A stretch of DNA of 64,000 nucleotides from Ficedula albicollis (lineage: Eukaryota; Chordata; Aves; Passeriformes; Muscicapidae), in assembly GCF_000247815.1 (NCBI RefSeq), contig NC_021676.1:310001-374000 (forward strand). The letters are read 5' to 3'. The position numbers and the translations under genes were made by a program. The notes below the pieces were generated by a model that saw nothing but the letters and a program-made list of their open reading frames with translations, was not told where the DNA came from and did not search any database. Of this stretch, positions 13,981-28,111 are shown in pieces (within the stretch, counting starts at the first letter, position 1; each line of letters begins with the position of its first letter).

Positions 13981-14619
13981 CCCTGCTGTTCCCCCGTCCC
14001 TCGTGGTGCTTTTCACCTCCTCAGTCCCACCTCATCTCATTCCTTTTCGTGGCTCTGTCCTTTAACAACCCTTCAGAGGACACAGAAATCAGACAGAAAT
14101 CTCCCCCCCACAAACCAGAGTGCTCTCCCACTCGTGTGCACAACAGACATTAAATGTCACCTTAAGGGGAAGGCAGGGCAAGGTGGTTGCTCTGCTGGTG
14201 TGTGCCTGGGCTGTGCCATCCCTGGGAGCTGCTGGTGCTGCAGTGCTGCACATGGACAGAGTCTGGGCAGATGTGCCACCGGGGGCAGCTGGGTGAGGCT
14301 CCTCTCAGAGGAAAACGTCCCCATGGTGCAGGGATGTTCAACATTGAATTACAAATATCTTACTTTTTGTGGTGAAAATATTTTTCAATGGCAGGAAAGC
14401 TTTTATTTATTATTAAAGCATTCCTGGTTTTGGTGAGATTTTTGCAGTCTCTCTGGAGTATAGGCTGCAGGCTGTAGCAGGGAAATACAGCAAGACTCCA
14501 GCCCTTTAGTTTTTCATATGTTCCTGTGGTGGATTCTGACTTGCAGCCTTAATAAACTTTTGTAGAACTATGACTTTAAAAACAAATTAATATTCAAACA
14601 AACCAAATAAAAAGCAAAG
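13981..14619. other. Single-copy non-coding stretch
   Basis: Unique-looking DNA, GC-rich on the left and AT-rich on the right. Nothing recognisable. Confidence 0.4.

Positions 14620-14663
<44 letters not shown>
14620..14663. other. Pure C run (44 bp)
   Basis: The shortest of the eight C runs, between an A-rich left flank (AATAAAAAGCAAAG) and a right flank beginning with seven T. At this length a real homopolymer is possible, but its company in the window favours unresolved sequence. Confidence 0.55.
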
Positions 14664-15449
14664 TTTTTTAAAACGGGGACCTCTCCTTTTTGTTGAGCCC
14701 ATTATATCTGGAATTATTTTACTGAATACTTCATAGTTCATTTTGCAAAAATAACAGATTAGAAATGTCTTAACAAGGCCTCTCTTCTGGGAATAATCTC
14801 CTGGGACCTGGATTTCTTTATTCTTCTCTTTTTTTTTTTTATTTTTTAAATACTTTTTTTATTTCTGTCAGGACACTAATAACTGTTTTTGCACCATTCT
14901 ATATTGTTCTTATCTTGCTTGCAGTTTAATTTTAGGAATTGACTTTAGTTTTTGTGGATGCAAATACTTCAGTGGCCTTTACCAAAAGATGCTGGCAAAA
15001 TTTGTCTTGCTTGTGGATTTTCTGCATGTCCATTTCCACTTTCAAACTGGAACACAGTTTGGAGTGGTTCAACAAAGTTCTTAAATTTAATCTGTTCCTA
15101 ATCTGTTTAAAATAGGCTGGAATAAGACTTACTTTAAACAAAACTGGTGTTTGTTCAGCATTTAGCTTTTTGTAGGCTGAAGCAATTAAGATGGCACATT
15201 GTGTTAAGCCAGTACAAATGTGTATATAGACAAGATCTCTACACAGGCCACTGCATCAGTTTGTAGGTGATCAAGCTTTTGTTCTCAGAGATCTGCTTTT
15301 TGATCCAAGTTTTTGCATCTAAATATTTCAACTTTGTAGAAATCAAGACTTCAGCCTCCTTCAGCCTCCCTACCAGCTCAGCCCATTCTGTGACCTTGGG
15401 GACTCCAGCATGTCACAGTGGCTCTTCAGCCCCTGCCTGAATCTCTCCT
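14664..15449. other. AT-rich non-coding stretch
   Basis: Unique-looking DNA with T-rich low-complexity patches at about 14828-14860. No gene or repeat family is recognised. Confidence 0.4.
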
Positions 15450-16630
15450 GAGCTCTGAGCTGAGTCCTGTTCAGGTGATGTCTGAGCTCTGTGCTCAGTC
15501 CTCAGGTGATGTCTCCGCTCTGTGCTCAGTTCTCAGGTGATGTCTCCGCTCTGTGCTCAGTTCTCAGGTGATGTCTCCGCTCTGTGCTCAGTTCTCAGGT
15601 GATGTCTCCGCTCTGTGCTCAGTTCTCAGGTGATGTCTCCGCTCTGTGCTCAGTTCTCAGGTGATGTCTCCGCTCTGTGCTCAGTTCTCAGGTGATGTCT
15701 CCGCTCTGTGCTCAGTTCTCAGGTGATGTCTCCGCTCTGTGCTCAGTTCTCAGGTGATGTCTCCGCTCTGTGCTCAGTTCTCAGGTGATGTCTCCGCTCT
15801 GTGCTCAGTTCTCAGGTGATGTCTCCGCTCTGTGCTCAGTTCTCAGGTGATGTCTCCGCTCTGTGCTCAGTTCTCAGGTGATGTCTCCGCTCTGTGCTCA
15901 GTTCTCAGGTGATGTCTCCGCTCTGTGCTCAGTTCTCAGGTGATGTCTCCGCTCTGTGCTCAGTTCTCAGGTGATGTCTCCGCTCTGTGCTCAGTTCTCA
16001 GGTGATGTCTCCGCTCTGTGCTCAGTTCTCAGGTGATGTCTCCGCTCTGTGCTCAGTTCTCAGGTGATGTCTCCGCTCTGTGCTCAGTTCTCAGGTGATG
16101 TCTCCGCTCTGTGCTCAGTTCTCAGGTGATGTCTCCGCTCTGTGCTCAGTTCTCAGGTGATGTCTCCGCTCTGTGCTCAGTTCTCAGGTGATGTCTCCGC
16201 TCTGTGCTCAGTTCTCAGGTGATGTCTCCGCTCTGTGCTCAGTTCTCAGGTGATGTCTCCGCTCTGTGCTCAGTTCTCAGGTGATGTCTCCGCTCTGTGC
16301 TCAGTCCTCAGGTGATGTCTCCGCTCTGTGCTCAGTTCTCAGGTGATGTCTCCGCTCTGTGCTCAGTCCTCAGGTGATGTCTCCGCTCTGTGCTCAGTTC
16401 TCAGGTGATGTCTCCGCTCTGTGCTCAGTCCTCAGGTGATGTCTCCGCTCTGTGCTCAGTCCTCAGGTGATGTCTGAGCTCTGTGCTCAGTTCTCAGGTG
16501 ATGTCTGAGCTCTGTGCTCAGTTCTCAGGTGATGTCTGAGCTCTGTGCTCAGTCCTCAGGTGATGTCTGAGCTCTGTGCTCAGTTCTCAGGTGATGTCTG
16601 AGCTCTGTGGTCAGTTCTCAGGTGATGTCC
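15450..16630. repeat. 31-bp minisatellite, about 37 units
   Basis: The period is 31 bp (successive TCAGGTGATGTCT blocks). Units near both edges read TCTGAGCTCTGTGCTCAG, which contains a stem CTGAGC/GCTCAG around TCTGT. Thirty-one consecutive core units, from 15512 to 16442, read TCTCCGCTCTGTGCTCAG: two changes break the stem and create one CpG per unit. A second, minor variant is CAGTTCTC versus CAGTCCTC, the latter mostly near the edges. Homogeneous core and variant edges are typical of unequal exchange in minisatellites. Confidence 0.96.
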
Positions 16631-18240
16631 TGGCCCCAGCTCCTCCTCTGCCCTTAGCAGCTCCCACTTTCCCAGCTCAGTGCTGCTCCCTGCTTTGCTC
16701 TGTTCCAGCTGCAGTTCTCTGTCCTGTTTTCTGCAGCCTATCCCCGCTGTGCTGCTGCCAGCAGCAGATTTTGGGGGTGCTGACATCCCAAACCTTGGCT
16801 CTTTGCCTGCTGCTTTAGGGACAGGGAGGGGAACATCCATCTCAGCCCCTGTTGAGCCAGGCTGGACTCTGCTCTGTGCTCAGTGTTGGAAGAGAACGGT
16901 GCTGACTCTCTCTTGCCCAAAGATTTACAGCCTGGCCAATGTGAGGTATTTCTTTCTTTTAAATTAATGAAAGACACAGCAAAACCCCTGCCACCACCAG
17001 AATCCCTCTGCTGAAGTGTAAGGGACAATTCTGTTGGGATGCTCTCTGTGCCTTGAGGCAGTCAGCAAGAGTTTGTTATAATGCCTGTGGAATGATGGAT
17101 ATTCCTCAAGTCGTTCTCTTAAAAGTACATTAATATTTTTTGCAGAACCTATCAAAAAAGGATGCAAAAATTGAATCCAAAATGTACCTGGCATGAATTG
17201 TCCAAACTTTTGCAAAGCTGTAAGTAACTGAAAGCAGAGCCTGTAAAAGCTGTCATTGCTGGCTTTGTCTGTAATAACAGCGAATGCAGAAAGAAACTGC
17301 TGCAATGTTTTTGGAGATACTCAAGCTCTGCTTCTGCTTTAAGGGATTAGGAAAACACCCTTGGTGGGAGGCAGATTATCTCACATCTGTCTGCTTCAAG
17401 GCTTCTTGTGTCTTTCTCGGAAACATCTGGTACAGGCTGTTGTCAGAACATAAACTAATTGATATGTGCATGTGTTTTTATAACTCATTAGCAGGGGCTG
17501 GTACTTTTTTCAGTGAATTTTTGGTGAATTGGTAATTTTTTTAGGTGAATCAAAACTAATGGCTTGTTGCAGCCCAGAACACTTGAAATATGTTTTTAGC
17601 TTTAAAAAATCTGCCCAAGTAACCACTTTTATTTTTTCATTTGGTAATTATTTGGCATCTGAAGCAGTAAGATTTTTGAGATTACCTAATCAGGAAAAAT
17701 TTGTCACAGCAAGGAGTTGCAAGACATTTTGTTCTGAAAGAAATAGGTTTATTTTTTACTAAGACAAAACCACTTCATTTGGCTCTTAAATCTATTTTAA
17801 GTATGAAAATTGTACTAGAAGGAAACTTTAAGAAATGTAATGCATTGATATTTCACTAAGGTCCACAACTTTTTTCTTCTGGAAAGGTTAATAGTGGGAT
17901 ACAGTTGGTTGTGACAGCATTTTGACTTTTCTGAAAACCTCTCAAGTCTAATTTTTTAATGTTAAATTTAATGTAAGTGTTAATGTTGCTCCTTAAGAAG
18001 CAAGCATTAGCAATGCACTTTGGCTGGAATGGCCACAAACATTTTGTGGAAGTTTTGTCACCTGGACAGTGTTGTTGCCTAAAAGTGCAGTAAAGGGGGG
18101 TTTTACAAAGCCAGGCCTTGATGCAGGTATCACCTTAATGCTGGACCCTGCTGGCCTTTGGCACTGTTGCTCTTTTTCCCAAGCAGGGTAAAAACCTCCA
18201 AAACCTTAAACTTTTTAATACCATTACATATCTTTACTCT
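16631..18240. other. Single-copy non-coding stretch
   Basis: GC-rich to about 16900, then AT-rich. Short frames on both strands, none recognised. The AT-rich part (17400-18100) has many TAAT-type motifs but no clear element boundary. Confidence 0.4.
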
Positions 18241-18586
18241 TAAGCATCCCTGCCATGACTAAATGCACAAATCAAACGTGACAAATAGTGAAGTTAATTA
18301 ATCGGCTGCTTTTCCATTCTTCCTTTGTGCAGAGAAGTGATACAGATAAATATGAAAGTACAATCTAAGGTCCGTGAATTTAAGAGTAAGAGGTCTTTTC
18401 CATTCTTCCTTTGTGCAGAGAAGTGGTACAATTAAGCATCCCTGCCATGACTAAATGCACAAATCAAACGTGACAAATAGTGAAGTTAATTAATCGGCTG
18501 CTTTTCCATTCTTCCTTTGTGCAGAGAAGTGATACAGATAAATATGAAAGTACAATCTAAGGTCCGTGAATTTAAGAGTAAGAGGT
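18241..18586 (+). repeat. Tandem duplication (192-bp offset) of an exon-like segment
   Basis: A 154-base segment at 18241-18394 is repeated, identical by eye, at 18433-18586. The 38-base spacer 18395-18432 is itself a third, partial copy of the segment's middle. Each full copy holds a pyrimidine-rich acceptor-like CATTCTTCCTTTGTGCAG followed by 60 bases (18333-18392 and 18525-18584) open in one frame for 19 complete codons (starting EVIQINMKV, lysine-rich at the end). Copy 2 is followed by GTAATT, a fair donor; copy 1 by GTCTTT, a poor one. It may be a short exon or a conserved non-coding element; I do not recognise the peptide. Confidence 0.7.
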
Positions 18587-20344
<1,758 letters not shown>

Positions 20345-20722
20345 TTTGGGTGACAGAGCTGGCACTGGTTGGGTGACAGAGCTGGCACTGCTTGGGTGGC
20401 AGAGCTGGCACTGTGGGAGAGCAGAGCTGGCAGTGTGGGGCTGCAGAGGTGGCACTGTTTGGGTGACAGAGCTGGCACTGGTTGGGTGACAGAGCTGGCA
20501 CTGTTTGGGTGACAGAGCTGGCACTGTTTGGGTGGCAGAGCTGGCACTGTGGGGCAGCAGGGCTGGCAGTGTGGGGTGGCAGAGCTGGCACTGTTGGGGT
20601 GGCAGAGCTGGCACTCTTTGGGTGACAGAGCTGGCACTGGTTGGGTGACAGAGCTGGCACTGTGGGACAGCAGAGCTGGCATTGGTGGGGCAGCAGAGGT
20701 GGCACTTTTTGGGGCTCTTCTG
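20345..20722. repeat. 23-bp minisatellite, about 16 units
   Basis: Units of about 23 bp read GGGTGACAGAGCTGGCACTG plus two or three variable bases; some units carry GGGTGGCAGAG or a GGGACAGCAG variant. Two further units recur at about 21099-21146, directly joined to the 58-bp array. Confidence 0.92.
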
Positions 20723-21098
20723 GCTTCCACCAGGAACGTGAGAGTGGAGTGAACATCAGGGGCACAGGGGCTGGGGCAGGGCTTATCCTCTGCCCCTCCT
20801 CTCCCTCCACAGAATCTGGTGTTTGATTTGCTCAGCCTTGCGCTTTGACAGGAGAGAACATGAAGACCTGAGCCCAGGATCAACAAAGGCAGCGCTGGGC
20901 ATTTCAGCCACTGCCTTTGAAATAGGCCCTGACAATAATGGAGTTGGGATGCCCCACTGTTCAGCCTCTTTATAGTGTTAATAACTGTCCAGAAAGAAGA
21001 GAAGCAAGAAATTGCTCAGATTTCATCTCTCAGATTTCATCTTGCATCTAGAGTGCCGCAACAAATCAAACTGAAATGGGCCCCATGGAGGTGTCTGC
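20723..21098. other. Short non-coding spacer
   Basis: Unique-looking sequence between the main 23-bp array and its outlying units. No recognisable gene. Confidence 0.4.
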
Positions 21099-21147
21099 GC
21101 CAGAGCTGGCACTGTTTGGGTGGCAGAGCTGGAACTGTTTGGGTGAC
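21099..21147. repeat. Two outlying units of the 23-bp minisatellite
   Basis: CAGAGCTGGCACTGTTTGGG followed by a second unit with GAGCTGGAACTG. The second unit runs straight into the first 58-bp unit at GGGTGACACTGCTCC, so the two arrays share a junction. Confidence 0.85.
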
Positions 21148-24100
21148 ACTGCTCCTGCTCTGCTGAGGGTTACAGTGCTCAGCAGTGTCACACAGGCTGC
21201 TGGGCACTGCTCCTGCTCTGCTGAGGGTTACAGTGCTCAGCAGTGTCACACAGGCTGCTGGGCACTGCTCCTGCTCTGCTGAGGGTTACAGTGCTCAGCA
21301 GTGTCACACAGGCTGCTGGGCACTGCTCCTGCTCTGCTGAGGGTTACAGTGCTCAGCAGTGTCACACAGGCTGCTGGGCACTGCTCCTGCTCTGCTGAGG
21401 GTTACAGTGCTCAGCAGTGTCACACAGGCTGCTGGGCACTGCTCCTGCTCTGCTGAGGGTTACAGTGCTCAGCAGTGTCACACAGGCTGCTGGGCACTGC
21501 TCCTGCTCTGCTGAGGGTTACAGTGCTCAGCAGTGTCACACAGGCTGCTGGGCACTGCTCCTGCTCTGCTGAGGGTTACAGTGCTCAGCAGTGTCACACA
21601 GGCTGCTGGGCACTGCTCCTGCTCTGCTGAGGGTTACAGTGCTCAGCAGTGTCACACAGGCTGCTGGGCACTGCTCCTGCTCTGCTGAGGGTTACAGTGC
21701 TCAGCAGTGTCACACAGGCTGCTGGGCACTGCTCCTGCTCTGCTGAGGGTTACAGTGCTCAGCAGTGTCACACAGGCTGCTGGGCACTGCTCCTGCTCTG
21801 CTGAGGGTTACAGTGCTCAGCAGTGTCACACAGGCTGCTGGGCACTGCTCCTGCTCTGCTGAGGGTTACAGTGCTCAGCAGTGTCACACAGGCTGCTGGG
21901 CACTGCTCCTGCTCTGCTGAGGGTTACAGTGCTCAGCAGTGTCACACAGGCTGCTGGGCACTGCTCCTGCTCTGCTGAGGGTTACAGTGCTCAGCAGTGT
22001 CACACAGGCTGCTGGGCACTGCTCCTGCTCTGCTGAGGGTTACAGTGCTCAGCAGTGTCACACAGGCTGCTGGGCACTGCTCCTGCTCTGCTGAGGGTTA
22101 CAGTGCTCAGCAGTGTCACACAGGCTGCTGGGCACTGCTCCTGCTCTGCTGAGGGTTACAGTGCTCAGCAGTGTCACACAGGCTGCTGGGCACTGCTCCT
22201 GCTCTGCTGAGGGTTACAGTGCTCAGCAGTGTCACACAGGCTGCTGGGCACTGCTCCTGCTCTGCTGAGGGTTACAGTGCTCAGCAGTGTCACACAGGCT
22301 GCTGGGCACTGCTCCTGCTCTGCTGAGGGTTACAGTGCTCAGCAGTGTCACACAGGCTGCTGGGCACTGCTCCTGCTCTGCTGAGGGTTACAGTGCTCAG
22401 CAGTGTCACACAGGCTGCTGGGCACTGCTCCTGCTCTGCTGAGGGTTACAGTGCTCAGCAGTGTCACACAGGCTGCTGGGCACTGCTCCTGCTCTGCTGA
22501 GGGTTACAGTGCTCAGCAGTGTCACACAGGCTGCTGGGCACTGCTCCTGCTCTGCTGAGGGTTACAGTGCTCAGCAGTGTCACACAGGCTGCTGGGCACT
22601 GCTCCTGCTCTGCTGAGGGTTACAGTGCTCAGCAGTGTCACACAGGCTGCTGGGCACTGCTCCTGCTCTGCTGAGGGTTACAGTGCTCAGCAGTGTCACA
22701 CAGGCTGCTGGGCACTGCTCCTGCTCTGCTGAGGGTTACAGTGCTCAGCAGTGTCACACAGGCTGCTGGGCACTGCTCCTGCTCTGCTGAGGGTTACAGT
22801 GCTCAGCAGTGTCACACAGGCTGCTGGGCACTGCTCCTGCTCTGCTGAGGGTTACAGTGCTCAGCAGTGTCACACAGGCTGCTGGGCACTGCTCCTGCTC
22901 TGCTGAGGGTTACAGTGCTCAGCAGTGTCACACAGGCTGCTGGGCACTGCTCCTGCTCTGCTGAGGGTTACAGTGCTCAGCAGTGTCACACAGGCTGCTG
23001 GGCACTGCTCCTGCTCTGCTGAGGGTTACAGTGCTCAGCAGTGTCACACAGGCTGCTGGGCACTGCTCCTGCTCTGCTGAGGGTTACAGTGCTCAGCAGT
23101 GTCACACAGGCTGCTGGGCACTGCTCCTGCTCTGCTGAGGGTTACAGTGCTCAGCAGTGTCACACAGGCTGCTGGGCACTGCTCCTGCTCTGCTGAGGGT
23201 TACAGTGCTCAGCAGTGTCACACAGGCTGCTGGGCACTGCTCCTGCTCTGCTGAGGGTTACAGTGCTCAGCAGTGTCACACAGGCTGCTGGGCACTGCTC
23301 CTGCTCTGCTGAGGGTTACAGTGCTCAGCAGTGTCACACAGGCTGCTGGGCACTGCTCCTGCTCTGCTGAGGGTTACAGTGCTCAGCAGTGTCACACAGG
23401 CTGCTGGGCACTGCTCCTGCTCTGCTGAGGGTTACAGTGCTCAGCAGTGTCACACAGGCTGCTGGGCACTGCTCCTGCTCTGCTGAGGGTTACAGTGCTC
23501 AGCAGTGTCACACAGGCTGCTGGGCACTGCTCCTGCTCTGCTGAGGGTTACAGTGCTCAGCAGTGTCACACAGGCTGCTGGGCACTGCTCCTGCTCTGCT
23601 GAGGGTTACAGTGCTCAGCAGTGTCACACAGGCTGCTGGGCACTGCTCCTGCTCTGCTGAGGGTTACAGTGCTCAGCAGTGTCACACAGGCTGCTGGGCA
23701 CTGCTCCTGCTCTGCTGAGGGTTACAGTGCTCAGCAGTGTCACACAGGCTGCTGGGCACTGCTCCTGCTCTGCTGAGGGTTACAGTGCTCAGCAGTGTCA
23801 CACAGGCTGCTGGGCACTGCTCCTGCTCTGCTGAGGGTTACAGTGCTCAGCAGTGTCACACAGGCTGCTGGGCACTGCTCCTGCTCTGCTGAGGGTTACA
23901 GTGCTCAGCAGTGTCACACAGGCTGCTGGGCACTGCTCCTGCTCTGCTGAGGGTTACAGTGCTCAGCAGTGTCACACAGGCTGCTGGGCACTGCTCCTGC
24001 TCTGCTGAGGGTTACAGTGCTCAGCAGTGTCACACAGGCTGCTGGGCACTGCTCCTGCTCTGCTGAGGGTTACAGTGCTCAGCAGTGTCACACAGGCTGC

Positions 24101-24453
24101 TGGGCACTGCTCCTGCTCTGCTGAGGGTTACAGTGCTCAGCAGTGTCACACAGGCTGCTGGGCACTGCTCCTGCTCTGCTGAGGGTTACAGTGCTCAGCA
24201 GTGTCACACAGGCTGCTGGGCACTGCTCCTGCTCTGCTGAGGGTTACAGTGCTCAGCAGTGTCACACAGGCTGCTGGGCACTGCTCCTGCTCTGCTGAGG
24301 GTTACAGTGCTCAGCAGTGTCACACAGGCTGCTGGGCACTGCTCCTGCTCTGCTGAGGGTTACAGTGCTCAGCAGTGTCACACAGGCTGCTGGGCACTGC
24401 TCCCTGCCCTGCTGAGGGTTACAGTGCTCAGCAGTGTCACACAGGCTGCTGGG
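21148..24453. repeat. 58-bp minisatellite, about 57 near-identical units
   Basis: The period is exactly 58 bp: CAGTGTCACA blocks occur at 21183, 21241 and so on to 24432. By eye all internal units are identical; only the last differs (CTGCTCCCTGCCCTGCTG, one base longer). Each unit contains CTGCTGAG, the 10-base spacer GGTTACAGTG, and CTCAGCAG, a perfect 8-bp stem that could form a hairpin on either strand. There is no CpG in the unit. Either the array was homogenised very recently or its copy number reflects unrolling of a repeat during assembly. Confidence 0.97.
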
Positions 24454-27400
24454 GCAGCCACATGTGGGGCAGGTGTGCCCCTCAGCAATGGATCCGTTTG
24501 CAGCTGTGGGGTGCAGGTGAGGCAGCAGCCTGTGTCCCGTGACAGACCCAGTGAGGCCAGCAGAGGTGTCTGCTCTCCTGTGCACCTGCCCTGCTGGCCC
24601 CAGGACACACCTTCCTTCCTTTCCCTTCCCTGTGCAGCAGCTCTTCCTTTAGGGATCAGATGGAAATGAGAGTGGAGCTTGGGCTCAGCTCAGCTCCTGC
24701 CTGGCCATCTCCTCTGGCCAAGCTTTGGGAAGATGGCTGTGCCAGTGACAGCAATGTTTGGGCGGTGACTCTCACTAGAAAGTATTGTTCATTGTTTTAC
24801 GAATGCAAATTCTTTGATGCCATTAACACGTAATGCTATTCCTTGTGCCTTATAGCATTCATGGAATTTGGAGCAGTATGCCTTGTCCTCAGGGATGCCT
24901 TTGGAAGAGTGCTGGAAGTCCAGGAGGACAACCATATGTATCACTTATTGGGTTACACTTTAATAACTGATAAGAGTTGCATAAATATTTGACTTCAGAA
25001 AAAAAAAACAAACAGTAAAATCTGCAAAAGAGTTTCTAGTTTTAAAGCAGAACAATGAAAAAGAAGTTGCATCTTTTCATGCTCATCCATCTCAGGTCTA
25101 CATAGTAGAAAAAACTCTGGCACCTTCATTAATTTAAAAGCTTTTGGGATCAATAATCTCCACCCTCTCCATGCATGGAAGCAGCTGGAATGCATTCTCA
25201 TATTGCAATACACAGTGCATGGTCTTCAGCAGTTTCCTTATTATCTTTCTTTTAGGTAATTAGCAAATCAAATTTTTGTCTTTAATCCTTTGCATCCAGG
25301 GATATTCCGTGCTCAGAAGGCTGGGAAGTATGCATGAGCAGATTGTCTTGCCAGCTGGAATTCCCCAGGGCCCTGGGGGAGACGCTGAAGAAGAGGGGCA
25401 AGAGTTTTGTTGATTGTGTGAGTATTTGGAGCTGCAGCATGACAGCATCCTTTCCCAAGGAGTGCAGCAGGCAGAGGGAACACGTGCTATTGTGTTCACA
25501 TCTGGCATTAACATATAAAATTTGAGCCATATAAAGTTTCTTCCCGTACAACTAAATTAAAAACCTGTGGCATTAGGTAAATTGACAAGTGCAGAACTTC
25601 TTGGGTGGGAAATTTAAATGGTTGCAAATGTTTCCTGAAAGCTGCTTCTGGAAGCGTGTTCTGAGCACGGCTGTCTGCAGGCTCATGCCTGCAGTGCAGG
25701 GAGGGCTGTCCTGTTCCCAGGATTGATTTCGTTTTGTGGGGAGCAAGAATTCTCTTCTGCTCATGAAGACAGCAGTGGAACAGAGTCCAGGCTGCAGAGC
25801 TGAGCTGTGCCCTGTGAAATCAGCACATCCTGGCTCTCTGTGGGGGGGACTGGGAAGGCACAGGTCGCTGTGGCTTGCCTGGTGAAGTGAAGTGGCACAT
25901 GCTGGTAGCTGCTGATCTGCAGACACCTCATCTCTGTGTTGGGCACGGTGTTTCTGTTCAAGTCTGTAGCTTGTAGAATGTCTCAGCTGGGGCATTGCAC
26001 CGGAGTGTCCTCCCTGGAGACCTTGTTCCTGACTGAGTTTGATGTGCTTACTGACATTTCTCCTGAAACAGAACCTGATCTAAAGAACACGATCCTCCTG
26101 CATGGCACTGAGGCAGGTCCCCTGGAAAGCTGCTCTGCTGTCTGGCTTCACATCAGCTGGGACTCTGATGTTGGTTGCTGATGTCAAGGTGGGTGGAAAG
26201 AAAATGCAGCTGACAGTATCCCTTGGAGACAGCAGGAGCTGGAGTGCTCAGCACTCCTGCAGCAGCTCTCTCCCATGGGGTGTCCAACCTTCCCTGCTCC
26301 TGAGTCCTGGGCTGCACCCACCCTGAGGCTGTTGAAGAAAAGCAGAAGTTGTGCAGGGTGTTGGGAACTACAGGTAAACTGAAGTGAAGCAGAACTGCTT
26401 TGGCAGAACGAGCCCATCTTGGTGTGCCCAGCTGCATTCTGCCCTGCTCGGACAGGGAGGAGTTGGGCCAGTCCTATCCAGGCTTGGATTCAGTTCAGAC
26501 TAAAATTTGGTTGTGGCCTATCTGGTGCTCAGAGAGAACTGCAACTGCTCTCATAATGACCATACTTGTTCCCTCTTGGTGCTGGCCTCCACTGGCCCTT
26601 GTCCAGGCTGTGTTACAACACAAGTGTTACATCTCTATTGATATCTTTGCTGATTTTATTAGCAGCCCTGCCGTTTATAGTACTTGTGCTGCAAATAGTC
26701 CTACATGAAGGCACTTAGAAAGATATGTTATGGCTGTAGAGACCCAAGTGATCAATAACTTTTAGATTACTGTGTCACTAAACAGCAGGCTGAGACATGG
26801 AAAGGCACTGTTACTTTAGGGATGAGAGATTTTTAGAAAATAAATCAATAGTGAATACAGGCTGATTGGTTTCCAGTTCAAATAATTCCAAGAAACATGG
26901 AGCCCAAGGGAAACCATGCCATTCATACTTGGAAATAAACAACACATGGGTGCTTTCATTTATGTATTTGGGTCAGTACTCTTGAAAATAGACAGGGAGC
27001 TGTTGGGCAGGGTATTAGTGTGGAAATGGGGAACCTGGGCTCTCCTTTGAGTGCTTCCAGAGACCTCTTCTCTCTGTGCTTCCCAAGTTCCTCTTGGTAC
27101 TAACAGCCTTCAGTCTAGGCCATGGGGACTGGTTGGTGTAGTTGGAGCCCTTTTGGGGCTAACAGGACTGTAAATATTAACAAAGATTCAGGGAGGTGGT
27201 TTTGCTTTCAGTGTTTTCCTGTTTTGTGCTCGAGCAGCCATGGGCTGAATGACAGCACGAGGCTGGCAGTGGAGATGTACAAGTTGGGAAGGGTGTTTTC
27301 TAGAACTGCAGCATAGTTCAGCAGCCAAGGGCTGACCCCTGTTCATCCAGGAGTGGTTAAGGAAGGCCAGTGACAGAAGACAAGTTGGAAGAACTTATTT

Positions 27401-27540
27401 GAAAAAAGAAGTGAGAGATATTTGAATGTTGTTGTTTTCTCATGTGGCTTTGCTCCTCCTTGTCCAACCAAGAGAAGGAAACTGGCTGCTCTAATCTGAC
27501 TTGTGTGTCCCTGCTTGAGAAAGGTGTTTCATGGTGGTGA
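24454..27540. other. Single-copy non-coding stretch
   Basis: About 3.1 kb of unique-looking DNA. Isolated donor-like sites occur (GTGCAG/GTGAGG near 24516, CTACAG/GTAAAC near 26372) without matching acceptors and open frames. A frame at 25936-26181 is open but unrecognised. No RNA gene is seen. Confidence 0.4.
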
Positions 27541-27763
27541 CAAGGTGTGGAACAGTACTTTGGTCTAAGGTCTGAGACACTTGGAGTTCAGACCCTCTCC
27601 TGACCTGGACAGGAGACCTGTGACACATAACTACATCACCTGGTCTGGCTGTGCTCTGTGTGCCAAGTGGAGAAAACAGAAATCCTCAGACTCAGAAGAA
27701 TGAAGGGTAACTATTTTGAGGTGCTGAGGTAAGGGAAGCTGTATAAGCATCCAAGACAAACAG

Positions 27764-27816
27764 ATCTGCTCCCAGTGAATTCAGTGGCAGAACTTTTAAT
27801 GGCAGGGCCCCATCTG
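27764..27816. repeat. Ancient sauropsid-type repeat relic
   Basis: CTCCCAGTGAATTCAGTGGC followed by AGAACTTTTAATGGCAGGGCC resembles the near-palindromic CCCATTGACTTCAATGG core that is very common in turtle, crocodilian and bird genomes. It is heavily diverged; the family name is not assigned. Confidence 0.45.
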
Positions 27817-28111
27817 ATAAAGAGTTTCATCTGGATTGCATATGGGGGTAGGCATTAAAGGGCCCATCTAAGGATCTCCCCTCTGGAGTACATCTATAAA
27901 AGCCCCTCTGTAGTTGTGTTCAAAGCTCACAGTAATGCCAGTCTCCTCAGGATCATTCACTTAGATCATTCAGAAACTCTTTCTTGTCTAAGCCCTGATG
28001 CTCTCCCCCAGTGGAAGAATGTGGTTGAAACTCCCATGCAGGGAAGAGTTGAGATTTGTTTTTTATTTGAACCCAAAACATGAACAAATTGGACACACGT
28101 GCTCTAAGACT

